Assembly (NCBI GenBank): GCA_024275485.1
Contig: JAJRZA010000053.1
Span: 88,608 to 141,163, forward strand
DNA from: Candidatus Krumholzibacteriota bacterium
GTDB lineage: Bacteria > Krumholzibacteriota > Krumholzibacteriia > LZORAL124-64-63
Length of the DNA: 52,556 nucleotides
Reading direction: 5' to 3'
Under the pieces are notes generated by a model. It was given only the letters and a program-made list of their open reading frames with translations, was not told the DNA's origin and ran no database searches. This document shows positions 46,979 to 52,556 of the stretch, one piece after another (within the stretch, counting starts at the first letter, position 1; the number at the start of each line of letters is the position of its first letter). The position numbers and the translations under genes are program-made.

Positions 46979-47020
46979 AATAAGGGTCCTAGGTCGTCCC
47001 GGACCGGTAACTGGTCCGGG

Positions 47021-47307
47021 CGGAAGTGATTGCTCCCCCATTTAGAGGGAGACCGCACCATGCTGATGCAGTACCTGGAAAAGGTATACCAGCAAATTCC
47101 TAAATGCCAGAAATTGCATGGCTTCGCAACAATTTATTTTAGCCACTTTCCAGCTATTTAGAAAGGATATGACTATTTATCGCCGCCGAAAGGGTTTCCA
47201 GTCGCGAACCCGGTTGCAAAACCTGTTCCAACAGTCGCAAAGACACACCGCCACAAAACATTTCTTAAATTTTTGTGATATTTAACCAAATCAGTATCCA
47301 TTGAGGC
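47021..47307. other. Intergenic region between korA and the protease gene
   Basis: AT-rich and non-coding. It should hold the divergent promoters of korA and the protease. No gene, tRNA or repeat is visible. Confidence 0.5.
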
Positions 47308-47313
47308 TATAAT
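47308..47313 (+). promoter_or_regulatory. Candidate -10 element of the protease gene
   Basis: A perfect TATAAT, 60 bases upstream of the ATG at 47374. The region 17-18 bases before it (AACCAA) is a poor -35, so this is a weak call. Confidence 0.35.
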
Positions 47314-47373
47314 CGAGTAAAATCATTGTTAATTAAGTTATTGTCTGCCATTTAAAGAAAACCGGAGAAGAAC

Positions 47374-50300
47374 ATGACCACTCGCCCCATTTCCCGAGCC
47401 AACGGTTTGATCACTTTGGCTTCAGGAGGTCTGCTTGTCCTCTCATCCGTATTGTTTGCCGGCCTGTCCTTTGCGATAATACCAACAGAACATCTGCAAA
47501 CATCAGTGTTGCATTTTGGGGAAAATACAAACGACGGTGCCCCCCAGTGGGAAATAACTGACTCCAACGATCAGGTTCTGGAAATAAAATTCACCTTGCC
47601 CGCCCTGGAATTGAATCAAATTCAAGCCGATGGCCGGATCTGGCAAACCCTGAATATTGAAGGTGCTGTAGAGCATGGTTCCATTGGTGAGCCAGGTCTG
47701 CCGGTGATCAGCCGCCTGATCGCCGTGCCGCGGGGAATGACTCTTTCTGCGCGATTGGAAAGTGCAGTCCCTACCAAGGTTTCCAACCTGCAGATTTTGC
47801 CGGTCCAGGATCCGGCCGGGGCAAAATTCTCCTATTCCATGTCCGTGTACGAAAACAATACCTCCGCCAGGGCGACTGAACCGGAAATCCGCGTTGGTGG
47901 TGCAGCCATCCTTGCCGGTCAGACTGTTGTTCCCTTGACCATCCGTCTGGTGGATTTCGACACATCCAGACAGGAAGCCACCGTCTGGACCGAAGTCATT
48001 CTGAAACTTGAATTTGTTGCCGACCCCAAAGCTTCGGCAACTTCCCACCAACCCACCCACGCGGTGCCAGCTTCTTTTTCCAGGCAGATGCAGTCCGATG
48101 TCCTCGGTTATCAACTGCAGAACTCAGGCGATAGCGTCAAATCCGGAACCGCCGCTTCGGGTCTTGGAACCTACGTCGCCGTTCATTCCGGCCAGGCTGG
48201 TGTCTCCACGGGCATCGCCCCCTTGTTGCAATGGCGCCGGGAGCAAGGCTACCACGTGATCGAATTCAATTCCAACCTGAGCGGCAACACTACCACTGCG
48301 ATAAAAGATGCCCTGCAGGATATCTACAACGACGAGACAATCCCTCCTCTGGAATTCATCAGCATCTTCGGGGACGCCTCCGGGACATCTTTCGTACCCA
48401 CCTGGACCGAAACCCTCTCCGGTTACAACGGTGGTGGGGACCACTATTACACCATGCTGGATGGCGACGACATTCTGGCCGACGCGCACATCGGCCGGGT
48501 CTCCTTCGGATCGCTCACTGAGATGAACACCATCATTGGCAAGATCCTGGGTTATGAAAAAACGCCTCCCATGGACGACACCGGATGGTATGGCCGAGCC
48601 TGCCTGCAGGGTGACCCCAGCGCTTCGGGCATCACCACCATCTACACCAACCAGTGGGTCAAGGGTCAACTCCAGAATCTTGGCTGGTCCCAAGTCGACA
48701 CCACCTGGTCCGGCAACTTCGTCTCGCCCATGATGGCCCAGGTGGGGCAGGGCGTCACTGCTTATGGTTACCGGGGCTATCTCGGAACCAGCGGCATCAC
48801 CAACGGTCACGTCACCTCCCTGACCAATGGCGGAAAGTTGGCCATGGCCCTGTTGCCCACCTGCGCTTCTGGCAGTTTCGCCAACCAGACGGCCCGCAGT
48901 GAAGCATGGCTTCGCGCGCCCAACGGCGGTGCTGTGGCTGCCATCGGAACGGCCACCACCGGGACTCATACGCGTTACAACAACTGCTACTATCTTGGTA
49001 CCTGGGACGGCCTTTTGAACCGAAACGACTACCGCATCGGCACCGCCCACACCCTGGGCAAGATTGCCCTGTACACCGGCTACTACCTGGCGGAGCCCGC
49101 ACGCGCCGAGATCTGGGCCGTGTGGAACAACATCATGGGCGACCCGGCCACCGAAATGTGGACCGGTGTGCCGCGCATGCTGGATGTTGATTATCCTGCT
49201 CAAATTTCTATTGGCGGCCAGGCTGTCACCATCAGCGTCAGCCACCTGGGATCACCTGTGGTCGGCGCGCAGGTATGTTTGTACCGGGCCGCCGGAGCCC
49301 AACCCGATATCATTCAGATCACCGGCCTGACCGATTCCGCCGGTCAGGTGGTTCTGAATCTTCCCGATCTTGCCAGCGGTTCCGTCACCATCACGGTCAC
49401 CGGACACAACTTTCTACCCCACCTCGGAGGCCTCACCGTTGGCCTGGTCGATGTTTTCTGCGGAGTCACCAGCCGAACCATTGATGATGGTGGAGACGGC
49501 TTCTTCAATCCCGGCGAAAATGTGGATCTTACTGCCGGCCTGACCAACCATGGCACCAGCGATGCTTTTGGAGTCACTGCGGAATTGACCCTCCTGAGCG
49601 GCCCGGCCAGTGTCAGTGCCGGAAGTCTGAACTTCGGAACCATCACTGCCGGCGACGAAGTCTACGCATCCACCCCTGCAGTGATCACCATGGATACGAA
49701 CGCCGTGGACGGCGCCACTGTTGAACTTTTGCTGACCGCCACCGACGGCCAGGACACCTGGACATCCTTGCTGGAAGAAAGTGTTCGGGCTGCAGCTTTC
49801 AGTGTAACGGCCATGGACCTGTCCGATTTTGGTGGCAGCATCGATCCAGGCGAAACCGGCCGCTTCGACCTGACCCTTGAAAACTTGGGTAGCCTGGATG
49901 CCGGCGCAGTCAGCGCCACCCTGAGCACCAACAGCCCCTGGGTTATCATCACCGACGGGTCCGCCTCCTTTGGTTCCATCGATTCCGGCAGCACCGGCCG
50001 GGATCTGCTCTCTCCCTTCAGGGTGAGTGTTTCCAGCGACAGTTACGGCGGACACCTGGCCAGCTTCGAGTTGACTGTCAGCTACAATGACGGCTTGCAG
50101 GCCACCACTCACACCGTCGCCACCATAGGCATCTCCACAAGCGACCAGCCCACCGGCCCGGATGCCTACGGCTACTACGCTTTCGACAACACCGACGCCG
50201 GTAGCCAGATGGCCCCCGAATACAACTGGGTGGGCATCGACCCTGATCATGGCGGCCAGGGAACCGACCTGGGATTGACGGATTTCGGCTGGGAGCAGGA

Positions 50301-52206
50301 CGATACCAAAACCATCAGACTGCCTTTCGACTTCGGATTCTATGGTGATATTTACGAATTTGCCAGTATCTGCTCCAACGGCTGGTTGGCCATGGGAGGG
50401 ACCCCGGTCAATTTCTACCGCAATTTTCCCTTGCCCGCCTCCCACAGCGCCGGTGCCCTGATCGCGCCCTTCTGGGATAACCTCAACCAAACGGGTAATA
50501 AAAAAGTCTACACCTGGTATGACGAAGTCGAACACCGCTTCATCATCCAGTGGTACGAAATGCCAAACCACTACACCAGCAGCATCCAAAACTTTGAAGT
50601 CATACTGCTGGATCCTGACTACCACCCCACGACCACCGGCGACGGCATGATCATTTTCCAGTATGCCGAGGTGCACAACACCGATTCACGGGATGGTTAC
50701 GCCACCGTCGGTATCCAGAACATGCCCCGCACCGACGGCATCAATTACAGCTACTGGAACCAGTATGCCCCCGGCGCCGCGCCCCTGGCTGCCGGCCGCG
50801 CCATCCTGTTTGCCCCCATGGGCGAGTTGGCCTTGCCCGCCGTGAATGTCACCCCGGGTGTCCTGGCCCAAACGTTGATGCCCGGCGATCAGATCACCGA
50901 GTACCTGCATATCGCCAACAATGGTGATGCGGGATCGATCCTGAACTTCACCGTCAACATATTTGACCCGGCCACTGTAGAGTCGGGAAAATCTGCTGGT
51001 GGCCAGAACGATATCATTGTCGAACCCAGCAGCCTTTTGAACAGTGAAGTCAGCAGCACAACCGTGGATTATGATGCCGGCTCCACCATTGATTTCCCGC
51101 TGCACGTGATTTGCCACAGCCCCGACGACGAATGGCTGATGAAGATGGAACTGGACCTTCCGGACGGCGTCACCGTGAACTCCGCCGATGATCTGGGCAC
51201 ACCCCATGGACCCATGGCATGGAACGGCCAAACCGGCAACGGAGTCATCACCAATTGGGGTGACGTGGGCTGGGGATCCGGTGCCTATTTCACCGACGGT
51301 GAATCCGGGGATACTTCGGTGAACCTGAGTTTTGATGCCGGCTTGTCGGATGATGTGGTGATCGGCTGGACGGTTTTCGGTGACGAATATGGCGGAGCTC
51401 CCCACCAGGTTTCCGGGCAAATCGTTTTGACGCTCATCGCTCCGTTCATCAATGTCAGCCGACCAAGTGACGGTGAGGTGGCAGTTCTGGGCGAAACCCT
51501 GGACGTGGTTTTCACAGCTGCCAACGGCCCGGAAATAGTGAGCATCGACCTTCAACGCCAAGAAGGCGGAACCTGGGAAAACCTCGCTTATGCCCTGAAT
51601 GCAAACACTTCTCCCTGGAGTTGGAATATCAGCGGCGAGCCCGGTCCCTACGCCCGCATCAGGGTGCGGGATTCGGCCGATTCGGAAGTATTCGGCCTCA
51701 GTGGCGTGTTCGCCGTCAGCAACAATCTGGACTGGCTGCAATTGGCGACCGATTCCGGTCAAGTCAACGCGGGTGAAGCCATGGACCTGGCTGTAGTCCT
51801 GGATTCCGCTGGCTTGAACCAGGGTGTGTACGAAGCCGGTATCGCCATTGCCAGCAATGGTGGCCCACCCGTCGTTATCCCCGTGACGATGACGGTTTCG
51901 GATGCTTCTTCGGTGGGCGAACTGCCCGGTGCAGTGGCCTTGCTGGGCAACCACCCGAACCCCTTCAACCCACAAACGATCATCAGCTTTGCCCTGCCAA
52001 CCAGTCAGGATGTGACGTTGCGGGTTTATTCGGCTCGCGGCGCACTGATTCGCTCCCTGCTGCGTGGAGTCCAACCCGCCGGTCTGCATCGTGCGGTATG
52101 GGACGGGCGTGATGACCGCGGCCATGGTGTGGCTTCGGGGGTTTATTTCTATCGGCTGGAGACGGATGAAGCCAACTTCACCGGGAAAATGGTTTTGACC
52201 AAATAG
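47374..52206 (+). CDS. Large secreted C25 (gingipain-family) peptidase with T9SS-type tail
   Basis: 1610 residues. A signal peptide (about 1-34) precedes a propeptide-like N-terminal region (to about 260), a C25 peptidase domain (about 265-595) and Ig-like/beta-sandwich domains (about 600-925). A beta-rich domain with FDFGFYGDIYEF follows near 990, then further beta domains and a C-terminal sorting domain with NHPNPFNP near 1525. The catalytic Cys aligns with C497 in LPTCASGSF. The catalytic His of gingipains (GHG) aligns by eye with R467 in GYRGYLG, so activity may be altered; H479 is a nearby candidate. It should be exported by the Sec and type IX systems to the surface or outside. ATG at 47374 has GGAGAAG upstream. 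Confidence 0.87.
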   Translation: MTTRPISRANGLITLASGGLLVLSSVLFAGLSFAIIPTEHLQTSVLHFGENTNDGAPQWEITDSNDQVLEIKFTLPALELNQIQADGRIWQTLNIEGAVEHGSIGEPGLPVISRLIAVPRGMTLSARLESAVPTKVSNLQILPVQDPAGAKFSYSMSVYENNTSARATEPEIRVGGAAILAGQTVVPLTIRLVDFDTSRQEATVWTEVILKLEFVADPKASATSHQPTHAVPASFSRQMQSDVLGYQLQNSGDSVKSGTAASGLGTYVAVHSGQAGVSTGIAPLLQWRREQGYHVIEFNSNLSGNTTTAIKDALQDIYNDETIPPLEFISIFGDASGTSFVPTWTETLSGYNGGGDHYYTMLDGDDILADAHIGRVSFGSLTEMNTIIGKILGYEKTPPMDDTGWYGRACLQGDPSASGITTIYTNQWVKGQLQNLGWSQVDTTWSGNFVSPMMAQVGQGVTAYGYRGYLGTSGITNGHVTSLTNGGKLAMALLPTCASGSFANQTARSEAWLRAPNGGAVAAIGTATTGTHTRYNNCYYLGTWDGLLNRNDYRIGTAHTLGKIALYTGYYLAEPARAEIWAVWNNIMGDPATEMWTGVPRMLDVDYPAQISIGGQAVTISVSHLGSPVVGAQVCLYRAAGAQPDIIQITGLTDSAGQVVLNLPDLASGSVTITVTGHNFLPHLGGLTVGLVDVFCGVTSRTIDDGGDGFFNPGENVDLTAGLTNHGTSDAFGVTAELTLLSGPASVSAGSLNFGTITAGDEVYASTPAVITMDTNAVDGATVELLLTATDGQDTWTSLLEESVRAAAFSVTAMDLSDFGGSIDPGETGRFDLTLENLGSLDAGAVSATLSTNSPWVIITDGSASFGSIDSGSTGRDLLSPFRVSVSSDSYGGHLASFELTVSYNDGLQATTHTVATIGISTSDQPTGPDAYGYYAFDNTDAGSQMAPEYNWVGIDPDHGGQGTDLGLTDFGWEQDDTKTIRLPFDFGFYGDIYEFASICSNGWLAMGGTPVNFYRNFPLPASHSAGALIAPFWDNLNQTGNKKVYTWYDEVEHRFIIQWYEMPNHYTSSIQNFEVILLDPDYHPTTTGDGMIIFQYAEVHNTDSRDGYATVGIQNMPRTDGINYSYWNQYAPGAAPLAAGRAILFAPMGELALPAVNVTPGVLAQTLMPGDQITEYLHIANNGDAGSILNFTVNIFDPATVESGKSAGGQNDIIVEPSSLLNSEVSSTTVDYDAGSTIDFPLHVICHSPDDEWLMKMELDLPDGVTVNSADDLGTPHGPMAWNGQTGNGVITNWGDVGWGSGAYFTDGESGDTSVNLSFDAGLSDDVVIGWTVFGDEYGGAPHQVSGQIVLTLIAPFINVSRPSDGEVAVLGETLDVVFTAANGPEIVSIDLQRQEGGTWENLAYALNANTSPWSWNISGEPGPYARIRVRDSADSEVFGLSGVFAVSNNLDWLQLATDSGQVNAGEAMDLAVVLDSAGLNQGVYEAGIAIASNGGPPVVIPVTMTVSDASSVGELPGAVALLGNHPNPFNPQTIISFALPTSQDVTLRVYSARGALIRSLLRGVQPAGLHRAVWDGRDDRGHGVASGVYFYRLETDEANFTGKMVLTK

Positions 52207-52280
52207 GAACTTGAAGCACGAAAAGACTGGCCTGGAACAACTGTTATAGTGGATTTAAAATTCAACAGCATGAGATAACC

Positions 52281-52547
52281 ATGCCGGAAGTCAGCTCAAC
52301 AAACAGCACAGGCACACCTCGTCACCTCTGGATAATCGGGGTCATCGCACTTCTGTGGAGTGCCATGGGCGCCATGGATTTTGTGATGACGACGACCAGG
52401 AATGAAGCCTACTTGACCCCAACTATGCAAAACCACGTTGAGGCGAAAGCTGTCAGGGTGCGCCAGCAGTGGAAAAAGTCAGGATTTTCTGGACCTCATG
52501 TATCACGGATACACCACGGTCCAGAAAATCCTGACTTTTTCCGCTGA
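52281..52547 (+). pseudogene. Truncated small membrane protein, disrupted by an inverted-repeat element
   Basis: The first about 47 residues (HLWIIGVIALLWSAMGAMDF then TTTRNEAYL) match the start of a family of about 150-residue proteins with several membrane helices, sometimes labelled sugar transporter without evidence. After about base 52420 the sequence no longer follows the family. The rest of the frame runs into a long inverted repeat and stops at 52547. The gene was probably interrupted by a small repeat element; the C-terminal part, if any, lies beyond the window. Confidence 0.55.
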
Positions 52548-52556
52548 TGGTGTACC
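52457..52556. repeat. Long inverted repeat with 39-base arms, cut by the window end
   Basis: The inner 25 bases (52471-52495 and 52518-52542) are perfectly complementary; the outer 14 have four mismatches, three of which are G-U pairs as RNA. The 22-base loop itself contains a 6-bp palindrome (TGTATC-ACG-GATACA). It could be a MITE or REP-type element or the end of an insertion sequence. The element may extend beyond the window. Confidence 0.8.

Noticed and set aside
46981-47050. Possible tRNA or small RNA in the korA leader
   Set aside because: The inverted repeats do not fold into a cloverleaf and no anticodon or T arm can be placed.
48124-49245. Long antisense frame inside the C25 protease gene (373 codons), and others at 49414-50676 and 50686-52125
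   Set aside because: All lie opposite the continuous 1610-residue protease frame and show the periodic composition expected of shadow frames.

Overview
This window reads as chromosomal DNA of a moderately GC-rich, Gram-negative-type bacterium of the FCB superphylum, perhaps a candidate phylum such as Krumholzibacteriota or Eisenbacteria. That placement is inferred from three things. Two exported proteins end in a type IX secretion/FlgD-like tail with the PNPFNP motif. There is a gingipain-family (C25) giant protease. Housekeeping genes include a fused-type 2-oxoacid:ferredoxin oxidoreductase, a class 3 ProS and PdxST. No rRNA, tRNA, CRISPR array, complete insertion sequence or prophage is visible. 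TTG or GTG starts with good ribosome binding sites are fairly common.

Layout. 1-2218: end of a succinate dehydrogenase/fumarate reductase operon (sdhA partial, sdhB). 2329-16271: mixed accessory and transport genes: a membrane-anchored TAXI receptor, a P-loop protein, a dehydratase/thioesterase/Nramp-like operon, a POT transporter, a DUF2207 protein, an AbgT transporter, an unknown 438-residue protein, and a secreted beta-propeller gene broken by one in-frame TGA. 16809-18898: acyltransferase and polysaccharide deacetylase, translationally coupled. 19044-39707: a run of minus-strand genes: RRM protein, DsbD-alpha-like protein, a four-gene set (lipoprotein, secreted protein, HAD phosphatase, group II decarboxylase) with ATGA junctions, pdxS-pdxT, a hybrid histidine kinase, a Tat-exported HiPIP-like lipoprotein, proS, an HDOD-GAF protein and a methyltransferase. 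It continues with an envelope gene pair (coiled-coil protein plus beta-barrel) and the operon MBL hydrolase-lipA-histidine kinase-NtrC-type regulator. 39894-43266: a two-gene module (solenoid protein plus HD-GYP phosphodiesterase). 43372-43912: sfsA remnant with an internal deletion. 44087-46923: korAB. 47374-52206: the C25 protease. 52281-52556: a membrane-protein gene cut short at a long perfect inverted repeat running to the window end.

The most interesting unit is at 32485-39707. An NtrB/NtrC-like pair sits in one operon with lipA. Just past the regulator gene lies a well-spaced -24/-12 sigma-54 promoter (34976-34991), with helically phased direct repeats upstream of it. It faces an uncharacterised two-gene envelope operon: an exported helical protein and an outer-membrane barrel. 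The sequence therefore contains an activator, a matching promoter class and a target, suggesting a self-contained sigma-54-controlled envelope system. Other notable items are the paired solenoid/HD-GYP genes sharing an N-terminal module, the Nramp-like protein lacking the usual metal-site motifs, the C25 protease with Arg where the catalytic His is expected, and two decayed genes with precisely visible lesions.
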